DNA of 64,000 bases. Source: Gnetum montanum (Eukaryota; Streptophyta; Gnetopsida; Gnetales; Gnetaceae). Each line of letters starts with the position of its first letter. Positions within the stretch are counted from its first letter, which is position 1. Shown piece after piece: positions 23,276 to 34,068 of this stretch. Made by a program: the position numbers and the translations under genes. The notes beneath the pieces are model-generated. The model saw nothing but the letters and a program-made list of their open reading frames with translations. It ran no database searches and was not told where the DNA came from. The stretch lies in contig MNCI01027046.1 in assembly GCA_015680685.1 (NCBI GenBank), positions 969,472-1,033,471 of the forward strand, in the 5' to 3' direction.

Positions 23276-24711
23276 CCCTTGCACCCCTATTTTTTAAGGG
23301 GTTGGCTTCCATTTTTCACTAGTTGGTAGTTGGCACTTTCATTTGGCATTTGACATTTTGACATTTTGGCACTTAGCTCCATAGGAAAACAAGACCCAGA
23401 GCACACCACATAAATAGAGAGACATCCCTAAACTACACAATACATCGCGGATCCATTGCAACCTTGACGAACATTGCATGATGCACCATGGTGGCTAACC
23501 CAACAGGCACGATTCATCATAGTGAGTGCTAGACTTCATGGCCTGACACCACTGAGATTGTGACTATGCTCCCACTATGCTTGTTGTACATTGTGTACCT
23601 TCTGAGACCCTTTTGGAGTTAACTACACTCTTATTTAGGGTGGTGTTCCATTTCTCTCTCCTATTTCTAGCATTTTATTACATTTTTCTACACTTTTTCA
23701 TGCATTGTCACATTATACTATGCTCAGGTGGTAGTCTCCATGGGTTGACACTCTTGTTTCAGTCAAAACCCTTGGCTACGCTCACCCCCATTCTATGGCT
23801 ACACTCTACACTTAGCACCGCAAAGCACAACTTTGACACTTAGCACCAGTTCACGTTGTTTGCATTTGCATTTTGGGTAACCATGCCACCTCCCGCTTGC
23901 ACACACCACCCCAATTGCAACCAGCAAAGTCCCTATTTGATAGACAAGATCATTTAGGGTGCTTTGCACCCTCACTTGAAGGCAAGGTTAAGGCTATGTG
24001 TTCGTTGATCCCTCAATGTTCTAGCCACTAATCTTTTTAATTGTTACAACTTAGAATCAATCACCAAGTACCTACAACATAAACTAAGTTAATTTCTTGA
24101 AGTCTTATTCAAGTAATTATGTATTTGGATGCATTTACATGAATGACATGAAGATTGAGATCAATTTATCTTCATTGTAGAACTTGGCCTAATTTAACGA
24201 CTTCTTTAACTATAATTTAATTTTATTGTTCTTTTCTTTTACATGAACTTAATTAATTACTATATGTTCCATTATGCATTAATTGCCTAGCATAAGTACA
24301 TTAACATATGGTAATCCTAGCAGTGTACTACTTAGTATGCTAAGTAATGGACACTTGGTAACCAAATGTTAGCATAAGTTTAGGATGTGTATAGATAGGA
24401 ATGGATGCTCATTACTTAGGCTGAGATAGATTTACGTTTTGCACTTAGAACAAATAAATAATATTTTTAACATTTTAATATTTTAACAATATTTTAGTAT
24501 GGCCTTAATAACAATAATATGATATGACTCAATCACTCTTAACCATACATACTAGGGTCACACAAGTGTGATTGGAAAGACAATGACCAATGATAAATCA
24601 CCTAGCTATTTAAACTTTCAAACTAATCTAGTCTACGAAATTTGACTAGGTTACATGTGAACACTTATGATCTGCATGATTGAGCATAGGATCTACTCTA
24701 CCACTCACCAT

Positions 24712-24729
24712 TGGCACTATTCCTAGGAA
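24712..24729 (+). other. Primer binding site, element D
   Basis: TGGCACTATTCCTAGGAA is one base after the LTR. It matches the Asp-type site with several transitions and one transversion. Confidence 0.6.
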
Positions 24730-24849
24730 CTAGTGCTAGTGATTTAGATAGTTAGAATCATACAAGAATCTTTGTTAGAGCTTAAATGATTTATTTCATA
24801 GAAATAATATTATGTAATTTAAAAATACTAAAGTAATTAAAAGATATCT

Positions 24850-26156
24850 TCTTCCCGTAAGGATTGCGACTCTACAAGGGAATGCAATGAGATAGTTAAA
24901 AATAGGGATGATGTACCCCATAAAATAAATTTATCTACCAACATCTAAATCCTTACTATTTAGATTTCACTTTCATTCTCCACCAAGATGATCAATTGTG
25001 ATAGAGGGAGAAGGCCACATTTTGTTATAATATAATTAATTAGTTTAATTTATGCTCATGATGACATTAATGAAAGTGGAACTTGAAGTAGCTACTGCTA
25101 ATTACAAGGTTTTTGATGAAATGTCTAGGCCTTATCAACCCAACAAAGTCCAATTGCAAAAGGATCATTTCATGGAGGCATGTTATGAAGCCACCAAGGG
25201 AAAGAGGGCCATCATTTCATTAGCATCACAATCTTAAAAAGAGCATACTAATTATTAATATGATAAATTACATCACTGAAATGCTCCAACCCTTGCTACA
25301 AATGACACAACAAAGTCATGGTTACATTTAACCTTAACTAGCAACCAAGGAAAAGGAAAAATAGGATCTAATACTAAGAAGGCCTTCAAGTATAGGTCTT
25401 CCAATAAACCAAACCAATCAAAGATGATCAAAATGATCATGGAAGGAGAACAAGCTAATACAACTCTCCTAGTTCTTCATCACCCTTACTTTCATTATCA
25501 TCAAGCTTTGACAAGGATGACCCTGACCAAGAAAAAAGGGATAATGAAAATTGACATAGTAGACATTATCAAAGAGACCATTGGAGAGATGAAGGAAGAG
25601 ATGGTAAACAAGACCAAGAAGCATAACATAGAGTTAAAAGAAGACATAGTAGGCAGTACAAAAGGGTGCATGATCATAATAAAGACCATAAGAACAAGTA
25701 TTATTATGAAGAATCCTTTCTTGCTATTCATAACATGATTAATATGAGGAAGGAAATCTACATACCTACCAAGCATCAAAGAAATAGGTTAATCAAGAAG
25801 CTAGACATGAATAACATTCCTAAGTTTCAGAAAGGCTATAATTCTGATCCACAACACCTTCTATAATCTTTCTATGATGCATAAATTTTTCAAAACTTAA
25901 AGAATGAATAGCAAAAGTTAAAATTATTGATCAAGACACCCATCAAAGACGCAAAAAGTTGGTACTAGTCCTTGGAACTAGAATCAATTTAAAGGTGGAG
26001 TAAAATGTTGGAGATCTTAAATGATATATATTAAACATACTCCAAAGTGTCTAATATGAGAAAGTATATAGATGGAGGTAGGACAATCATGAGTCCCTCG
26101 ATGTAGCCTTGGGCAGATATTACTCACCATTACATAGATGCTCAAGTCATAGCTTC
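24850..26156 (+). pseudogene. gag of element D, 5' part
   Basis: Decayed gag. It opens with a region like that of A and C (DFTFILHQDD near 24965). A basic linker follows, then NMRKEIYIPTKHQRN and LDMNNIPKFQKGYNSDPQHL (25740-25860), then KLLIKTPIKDA, WYSLELES-type and RYYSPLHRC segments. It breaks at 26156, where solo LTR F1 inserted in the codon run for SHSF. Its duplicate is at 50270-52445. Confidence 0.75.
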
Positions 26157-28082
26157 TGTAATACCCCATATATTTAACCCCCTGTTTTATCTTTATCTTT
26201 TATTAATCTTTGTTGATTTATATCTTGTGGATGATTTGATCTCATCACCTTATAAAAAATATTATTTTTGTATTCCATTGTATCTTGTAAAATCTTTTAG
26301 TTATCTTTTATTTAACTTGCCTTATATTTTTTTTTTTTGATAATCTTCCTTTTTGAAAATATTCCTCTTTTAAATTCTCATTTTGGTATTTATTAACATC
26401 TTTTGTTAATATTTTTTATTAAGCTTTTGGATTTGGATTTACTAATTTCTTGGTATCTCTTGCTAAATAACATGTTGACAACATGTGGCACATGCTATGA
26501 ATTGGAAGATAGAAGTTTTGAAAAATTATCATATTTTAATAACTTACACAAAGATTTTCTTCTATTTTCCTTCCTTTCTAAAGTACAAATTTTCTATTAC
26601 TTACTGGACTATTATTTAACTTTTCTATTTATCATGAAGGTGATTTAGTAGATAATCAATTGTAGGCCAATGTTACTATATTGGCTGGGAGTTTGTGATC
26701 TTGTATTTAATTATGATTTCCCATCTTTCTCTAAAATCCATTACAGTTTCTCATTGGTTATTTCTTCCTTCCTTATGGTGATCAAATTTGTTAGTGTTTA
26801 GCTTCATGCGTTGCAAATCAACCTTTTTGCAACTTAATTTGTTGAGGTAGAGTAACCAACCCAAGCTTTGTATCTTTGAATGTTTTCTTTGAATCAAGCC
26901 ATATCTTATTGTCCTTGTGTGTTATCAATTTGAGTTTTATATCAATCTTTGGAGTGCTCTTTCTATACACTAATTTGTGTTCTTAAGATATCTATTCTTG
27001 TAGAACTTGACCCATGTCAATGATATAATACAGAGTCTAGAATGTGATTTAGAACTTGACTCTCCAGTATGGAGTGCTCTTTCTATACACTAAGTTCCAT
27101 AATGGAGAGTTAAGTTCCATTTCAATGGGGTTGATGGGTAAGCATTATGGAGAGTCTAGGTTAACTTGTAGAACTTGACCCATGTCAACGATGAGCATAC
27201 CCCAAGTAGCTAGATTTAAGCATCAATGAGTAGGCATTTTAGAGGGTAAGGTTACCTTCCTTGCTCATCCACATCATTAATGATTGCACTTAGGTTGTGA
27301 AATTGGATAAGCATTGTGGAACAGTTGTTTAGCCAAGCAATGTTTTCTCACATTTCTTGTGAATATCAAGTGGCTAGTTTTCATGATGAAAAACTAAAGG
27401 ATGCATAATCCATTCAAGTTTGTTTCTAATTTTAGTTCATCCAAGATCATGTGAGGTTGGTCAACTAGTCCTTGAGGAGCATTGTTGATAGCATCCAAGA
27501 TAGGTGAGACCCTTGCAAACTAATAGTTCTTATGAATGATCGATTCCAATACATTATTAGTTTTCCTATCTCTTGATGTTTTGTGGATATCATGATTTTT
27601 GATTTGGCTCTTAGTATCTAATCTCATGAATCTTGAGATGGCTTCTTGTGTATCACATGCCTCATCTGTTATCTTATTCTAAAAGCACCAAGATGGTTAG
27701 TCCTACTTGAAAGGTTTCTAACCCTTCCTGATAGGAGCATGATGATAATGGAGCTGGATCTTTGGAGCTTTTCCTTATGTTTTCAAATTTTGATTATGTT
27801 GTCATGAGATTTGATGTATTTGAGCTTTGTAATGTTGGATATTATCAACTCTTTTTAGAGGCTATTATGTTATGAAATTCATATATGGGTTATGGTTAAT
27901 GGAATTGCTGCTTAAAGTAATTTGATGTAAATTTTGGTTTACCATACATTTTGATTAAGATTTATAATGCTTATGGTTATGATTTTCTTTTGGTTATAAG
28001 AATTATGACATCACATGTCCAAGTTATAAGATTTATGTGATTAAACATTGAATATTTAAGTGTGAGATTTTAGGGTTTGATA
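26157..28082 (+). mobile_element. Solo LTR F1 (TGTAATACC family) inside D gag
   Basis: Begins TGTAATACCCC. The end is decayed (TTTGATA) but corresponds to the intact GGGTGTAACA end of the duplicate F2. The flanking 5-mers are GCTTC (26152-26156) and ACTTC (28083-28087), a target duplication with one transition. The gag reading resumes right after it. No internal retrotransposon region is present, hence a solo LTR. It is 0.5 kb shorter than F2, mainly because the AGACATCT-rich block is missing and a local duplication of 'agaacttgacccatgtcaa' sits near 27004 and 27171. Short open frames inside (for example 26403-26648) are not considered genes. Confidence 0.85.
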
Positions 28083-28499
28083 ACTTCTCTCATAAGGTAT
28101 ATATATCATAGATAAACTCAAAAACAAAAGAAAGGGAAATTGTAGCTCAATAGTTGATATATTCTTAATGTGTCTTCAAAACCTAATTAAGGACATGCCT
28201 AAACATTTATAACTCTCGCTCAAAAAATTGATGCAAATATTTTGTTTGAATGACATATTTAGATATGGATTAATTGAAAAAAAAATAGAGACTAGTAAAA
28301 AAGACATGTTTTTCTTTCTTTATCGTTGCCTCTACTCAAAATCTATATCCACATTTATCTTTTGGAAGATTAATCCATTGTTATATCTTGATTTAGATGT
28401 AGTTAAACCCCACTTGATCATGAGTAAGTGTAACTTTAATTGGTATTACAATTGTAGTAAACATACATAAGTAGGCCTTTAGGGACTATCATTTTGAGT

Positions 28500-28560
28500 G
28501 ATGGTAAGGTGCTTATTTGTCAAGTCATAAGAGCTAGGTTCAAGCCTAGGCACTATAGTT
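28500..28560 (+). repeat. tRNA-like SINE head
   Basis: TGGTAAGGTGC (A-box-like, 28502-28512) and GGTTCAAGCCT (B box, 28537-28547) are spaced as in a tRNA. The duplicate at 55284-55340 has the B box decayed to GATTTAAGCCT. Lack of paired arms rules out a tRNA gene. Confidence 0.5.
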
Positions 28561-30449
28561 GTAAAATTATTCTTTAATAACACTACAAGAATACCTCCAT
28601 GAATTAAATGTTAAGTATCTAATCCATAGTCATAAATTTTCTTTGAAATGATGAAACCCTCAATATATCAATGATTATGAAACAAAGGTGTACAAACCTC
28701 TAATCAAATATGGTGTTAGCCTACCAACCAATGTAGAATTGATAGGGGTATAGTTGAATGATGATGAACTTAATATTAAAACTAAGGTAATACAAGCAAT
28801 GTCAAATAAAATCTAAGTAATGAAAGCAAGTAAAAAAGCATAAAACTAATAAGAGAATGATAAATTGAATATGTGGGAAAAATTTTTAATTCTATTCCTA
28901 GTGAATGAGAAATGCTTAATTAAATAAATGAACAGAATTTGCCTCCTAGGGAGGGCCAAGTGCTACAATGGTGAGAGAATATAGATTGTAAAATGAAACT
29001 AACAATAGAAACTTAGTTTATGAGCAAATTAAAAATTTTAATAATGAATTTTAATCTTTGGTGAATGTACATATGGATAAAGAGTCTTCCGTTGCTATTT
29101 GGAGTTGATTTAGTGTCAAGACATGGCCTTTTTCATGAATTTTCCCATAGGTAACTTTGGTACTATAGATGCTAACATTATTGCAGGTGACACTAATATG
29201 AGGTGACATAAATATTTTGCATTATCATGTTTACATATGTTGTCAGTAGCTTAGGCACTATGATAGTGCTCACAAACTATACAAGATGTTGGGATGGATG
29301 AGGAATGCGTAGGTGATGTAGTGGATGAAGGTACTTGCGATCTAGATCTCTTGAAATTCAAAAAATACTCTTGAATCTCAATAAATGAATCCTAAAATTA
29401 TGGTTTTGTCTCTATATTTATAGGGTTATGATTTTTGAATGTCACCTGAAGTTAAGAGTAGCTAACTCAAAGTTCATTTTTGAAAACTCATATTATGCAT
29501 TGGTGATGCAATGATGCAATGCAATATTGGCCTGTGTGTATCTAGATGTGTTGTAACTGATGCATGAAACTAATGCTAGCTTGTGCATGTCCATGTGTAT
29601 TGAAACTATATTGAAAGAAAAATTTGTGACGCAAGTTGTAAATTTGATGAAGGTAGATGATGCTACTATCAACATCCTGGTTACCAAGCCATCCTTACAA
29701 AAGGTATTCTATTTCATGTTCCTCAAAGCTTGTTAGAATTGCTAAAATTTGATGCATGTCATCTTAGGACTAATTTAATCTTACTATTAAACATCTGAAG
29801 GAGTCAAAACTATAGCCAAAAGGCAAACTTGTGATGCATGCTGTAGATTTGACTAAGGCAGGTGACACTAATGCTAATGTTAGCATAACATAGTCATACT
29901 TAGAATAAATGTGATATTTCATATCTCCCAAAAATTACCAAAATTATGAAATTTTATGCTTATTATCTTGATGCTGATATAGAATAGACTATAGGTTCAA
30001 CAAAGGTAAAATTGGAGCTAGGAGACAAGTTTTAAGGCAATGATGTGATGGTGACTAAGGTAGGCCTTAGCATCATCTAGCGTCACCTAGATAACACTTA
30101 GAATTTTTTTGGTTTTCAAAACTTCTAGGATCACTAGAACTAATGTTCATATGCTTGCTCATGACTTAGAACATCTTCCAGAAGCTTGTGAGAGCTCGAA
30201 ATAAAACTTATGATGATGATTTTAAGGGCTTTTTGATAGCCAAAATGGATAAAACAATGTCAAAACCACACTTGTCCTGGTTATGTAAATATTGAAAAGG
30301 TAGGTATAATAGGCACAACTGCTTGAAATAGGTTAGGTTTTTGCTCATCCATTAATCCTCCTAGGAACTTGCCTTAGAGGGATGAACATTAAGCTTTTAG
30401 GTCATAATTCTTGTATATAAGTAGGCCTTTATTAATAAGGTATCCCTTA

Positions 30450-30545
30450 AGCTAGTGATAAGTGGCTTAAGTACCTAGCTCATAATCTATTTCGAATTTA
30501 CACATAAGAGGTTATTAATTTGAATCATACTTGAGGTATCATTAT
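30450..30545 (+). repeat. tRNA-like SINE head
   Basis: AAGTGGCTTAAGTACCTAGCT resembles an A-box arm, and GGTTATTAATTTGAATC, 55 bases on, resembles a B-box arm. The same stretch in the duplicate (57235-57335) contains an extra tandem copy of about 20 bases (GTGGCTTAAGCTAGTGATAA). Confidence 0.4.
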
Positions 30546-31006
30546 ATTTTTTTATAATTCTTCCAATGTATCATGTTGGCTATATGTCTTAGGATACACA
30601 TCTTTATCATTCTCTTAGCCTTATCCCAAATACATGGGGTTGGCTATATGAGTTCTTTTATATCATTCACTTTATTAAAAGCTAAATAAGCATTAATATC
30701 CAAATCTTAAATTATCTTGTTATGATTTGATTTTTCTTTCATAGATTTGATGTTTCTCTCTTTGATTTTTCTCTAGTAAATCTAATTTCTTTGAATATAT
30801 CATTCTCCTATAGAAGATTCTAAATTACTCCCAACTTCTTATATTGATGCTAAAATATTTTCTTTTTCTTTCAATGAAAAATTTCTATTAATTCTTGAAA
30901 TGAAGATTTATAAGCTAGCGAGAAAAAAATTATGATGCCTTCTTCTAGTGATGTTTGTTTTTTTTTCTTCAAAGGATAAGACAAGTCATTTAAGTTGCTT
31001 CCACAA

Positions 31007-31968
31007 TGATAAAACCAATTTTTGTAACCATGTGATATCATATCTACAATATTGTATCAATGATATCATAGCTACGATGTCGTAGCCTATCCTACATTGA
31101 TAAAGTCAATTTTTGTTGCTTTGCAATATCATATCTACAATATCGTAGCAACAATGTTGTAGATACCATGACGTAACCCATGCTACATCATCGTTGATAT
31201 GATTTCTTGGGATTTGTGTAGCCCTATAAATACTAACACTTGGGGACACGATCAACAACTTTTTCATTCCACCCTTAACTAGACTCTTGCAGTTTGTTTT
31301 CATAGTTTAAGTGATAGAGTGAATGCCCATAGTATGATGTTTAGCAGTTGTGTGAAATCTTTATTCAAGTGAAATTTACTTGGATACAATTCATGACTAG
31401 AAATAAAGATTGATATTGCTTCTCATCATTGTAGCATCCACTTAGTTTTACTGTTCTACTTAGATTAATTTTCATGTTTACTTACTTAACTCTTTATATT
31501 TTCAAAGTACTTTACTTTCCTTTGTTCAATAGTAAAGTGAAAAGAGTATGATTGGTTTTGAGCATTTAAGTATAATCATTTGGTAATTCTACTAGTGTTA
31601 TTGCTTGGTTCATCCAGTAGTAAAATGCTTGGTAACCTAGTAATGGTTACATGAGCCCAAGGCTAGATGCTCATCACTATAGGTTAGAATAGTTTTACAT
31701 TCTTGTCATTACTTAGACTTAGCATTTTACTTCGTTTTCATTATGTTCACACTTAGGAGTAAAATGAACCTAACAACATCACTTAACATATGCCTCGCTT
31801 GAGTTAAACCATACACTTAGTCTTTACTAACTCAAAGTGGGAAAATAAAAATCATAAACTCAATATCAATTACTAGCATTAGAACATTGTCCATCCATAG
31901 ATTACAATCTAGGCATGCATGAGCACTCGTGACTTATATGGTAGAGTGTTGGATGCCACCACTCATGA
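31007..31968 (+). repeat. 5' LTR of element C
   Basis: 962 bp, beginning TGATAAAACC and ending CACTCATGA just before an Asp-type PBS. TATAAATA is at 31225-31232. The matching locus in copy 2 (57791-57799) reads CTTCCACAG without the LTR, so this is an insertion specific to copy 1. Confidence 0.82.
31034..31162 (+). repeat. Palindromic motif cluster in C LTR
   Basis: Four variants of a 14-base palindrome lie within about 130 bp upstream of the TATA box: CTACAATATTGTAT (31045), CTACGATGTCGTAG (31072-31085), CTACAATATCGTAG (31135-31148) and CAACAATGTTGTAG (31149-31162). The implied parent is CTACGATATCGTAG, with most changes being CG to CA/TG. GATATCAT motifs are interspersed. Confidence 0.82.
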
Positions 31969-31969
31969 T

Positions 31970-31987
31970 TGGCATCATTTTCAAGGA
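31970..31987 (+). other. Primer binding site, element C
   Basis: TGGCATCATTTTCAAGGA, one base past the LTR, is a decayed form of the Asp-type site seen in A, B and D. Confidence 0.5.
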
Positions 31988-32111
31988 TGTGTCAATTTGT
32001 GCTAAGTAATTAATCTTACAAAGTTCATTGTATTAAGAACCATAAAGTCAATCTTCATAATCTTTAAATAATTCTAATAACACACACTTAACTAAGTGTC
32101 ACACTTATAAC

Positions 32112-33837
32112 ATGGCTTCAACTAAGGAAAAATTATCATCTACCAAAAAGATATAGAGAAGTAATGACAAAACAAATGATGATGAAGACTGGAGTATGTC
32201 TATGCAAGCAAGAATCTCATATGCTCACAATGATCCTTACTATCTTGATTTCACATTCATCTTCCATCACAAAGGGAAAATGATGTGGAGAGGCCTACAG
32301 GACAACTTCATTTAGCCTCCAAAGCATTCAACACTCATCATGCTTCAAAAAAATTTAAGGGGAATGAATCTAAGTCACACACAAGAAGGGTATTATGTGA
32401 CCAAACACATGACAAGATCTTATCAACCCATACAGGCACAAGTGCAAATAGACACTGCTATGGAAACCAAACATGAGCATAATAAGGGATAGCAGGTTAA
32501 ATCTCTTATTGTCCTAAAAGAACTTAATGGTTATGCATTTGTAGTAGAGAAACTCCACTATGATCATGAAGTCCATTCGGAAACATCTATTATTCATCTA
32601 AAAGACCTATCAAAGTGCAACTACATTCAACCTTAGTAGAAACACCAAGAAGAGAAGCAAAGGACTCTAAGTACAAGTAAGACTCAAGGCCAAGAGTTTC
32701 TAATGGATCACAAAGGGATGAATACTAGCATCATAAAAGAAGAACTAGTTGACATCATTCTCCAACTACTTCATCTTCTTCCTCACGATTGTCAGTGACC
32801 TCTGATAGAAGGGAATAAAGGTATAGAGAGCATGATAGGAAAAGACATCGGGCTCATGATAGACATGAGTATCAATGAAGGAATCTTAATGAAGAAGATG
32901 ATGAGCATGAAGCATGAAGGAATAGAGATAAACATGACAGAGAGAGCATCATGAGTATCAAAGGCACCATCACTACAACAAGCATATGAACCCTATGATC
33001 ATGAAGAACCCTTGTTTACTACTTGTAGCATGATTAACATAAGGGAAGCAATGTACATTCCAACTCGGTATGTGAGAGACAATCACATCAAGTGACTTGA
33101 TATGAACAACATTCCTAAGTTTGAAGGTGGGTATAATGTAGACCTACAACATCATCTTCAAGCATTTCATGATGCCTGTGCCCTACATAATATAGAGAGT
33201 GACTGGTAGAAACTTAAGTTGTTCCCTCATACACTCATCAAGGAGGTAGAAAGTTAGTACATATCATTAGAACCTAAATCAATAAAAAGGTGGAGTACCA
33301 TGCTCGAACTTTTCAATGATAAATACCAAAACTACTCCTAGGTGTCCAATCTTAGAAAGTAGATTTAGGGCTAGAAGCAAGGAACCCACAAATCCCTTGA
33401 TCTGACAATGAATAGATACTATTTGCTTCTGCATAGATGCCCAAGACATAGATTTTCTCAAAGGAAACGACTTAGACATAATGTATATAGGCTAAGGAAT
33501 AAAACAAGGGAAACCCTTGGAGTTTATGCTCAATGACCACCCATCAAATTCAGAGACTAATTGACCAAGTGGTGAAGGAAGAAAGTGAATTAAAAAAAAG
33601 AGAGAATTAGCTAAGTAGTATAATAGAGATCCATCCATCCAAAAAAGATATGTATGAGTATGAAATAAGTAAGAGGAAGAAATCTTAAAGGGATACAGAA
33701 AATTACTCTACCAATTTAAAAGTCTATTAATGACATAGCCACAAAGGAATAAAAGATGATGGATTTAATGGACAAGAAATGTGTTACAACTTTAAAAAAT
33801 TGTAGAAGAAAGAACTAAACAAGCCTTCAATAAGGGT
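32112..33837 (+). pseudogene. gag of element C, truncated
   Basis: ATG at 32112 (MASTKEKLSSTKK). YYLDFTFIFHHKGKMMWRGL follows, then a basic His/Arg-rich linker. The capsid part reads MNNIPKFEGGYN, HHLQAFHDACALHNIESDW, KLFPHTLIKEVES, WSTMLELFNDKYQ, RYYLLLHRCPRHRFSQRKRL. The sequence stops at 33837, where a copy of psbW exon 2 begins. Protease, RT and integrase are all absent. There are many stops. The truncation coincides exactly with the segmental-duplication junction. Confidence 0.82.
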
Positions 33838-34068
33838 AGCTCTTGGCTCATCATGTGAAACCCCAGTATTTAGCATGTTATTTAATTAATGTTATTATGA
33901 AATAAAGAGTTTTTAAAATTTACATGAGATTATTATTATTACTTGCAACATGTAAGTGTGGTAGAGGAGAGTAGAGGAGCAGCATTGTTGTTGTTGTTAT
34001 TAAGGAGGTGCTACTTTTGCCAACAACAATAAGTGTGGAGGAAGTGAAAAAAAAAGTGTGAATGTCAT
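33838..34068 (-). pseudogene. Truncated psbW pseudogene (duplicate)
   Basis: Collinear with psbW: 38 bases of exon 2 (33876-33838), intron (33942-33877), and exon 1 (34068-33943). The ATG is kept, but the reading MTFTLFFSLPPHLLLLAKVAPP ends in a stop after 22 residues. The acceptor AG is now AC (33877-33878). The donor reads GCAA|GTAAT. The membrane span and mature protein are missing altogether. Nearly all differences from psbW are C-to-T or G-to-A, concentrated at former CpGs. Retention of the intron shows a DNA-level duplication. It cannot make PsbW. Confidence 0.9.

Larger units (their letters stand above)
22421..24710 (+). repeat. Long 5' LTR of element D
   Basis: It starts TGAGTCATG at about 22421 and ends CACTCACCA at 24710, immediately before an Asp-type PBS. 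At about 2.3 kb it is more than twice the other LTRs of the family. The first 180 bases (TATATAAAT at 22517, then AAGCTCTTG) and last 550 bases resemble the A-type LTR. The middle 1.5 kb holds a palindromic repeat block and a second TATAAATA at 23268-23275. Copy 2 of the duplication keeps only the last 0.55 kb. A nested LTR within an LTR cannot be excluded. Confidence 0.65.
28083..31006 (+). other. Remainder of element D/old repeats, copy 1
   Basis: Collinear with 54882-57798. The first bases continue the D gag. Beyond about 28200 no protein domain was recognised, and open frames such as 28228-28470 are not supported by motifs. The stretch contains two tRNA-like SINE heads (28500-28560 and 30450-30545) and otherwise AT-rich non-coding DNA. 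Confidence 0.55.

Noticed and set aside
23034-23312. 92-codon open frame on the minus strand across the D hairpin array
   Set aside because: The apparent repeats in the protein are just the 44-bp DNA repeats. No family resemblance, and it lies in an LTR promoter region.
26403-26648. 81-codon hydrophobic open frame in F1
   Set aside because: It lies inside an LTR, has AT-driven Leu/Phe/Tyr composition, and is not preserved in F2 (52660-52920).
28500-28560. Functional tRNA gene
   Set aside because: A- and B-box-like elements are present, but the acceptor and anticodon arms do not pair. The duplicate has also lost the B box.
33838-34068. Processed retro-copy of psbW
   Set aside because: The intron and upstream promoter are present and the homology extends kilobases beyond the gene, so it is a DNA duplication.
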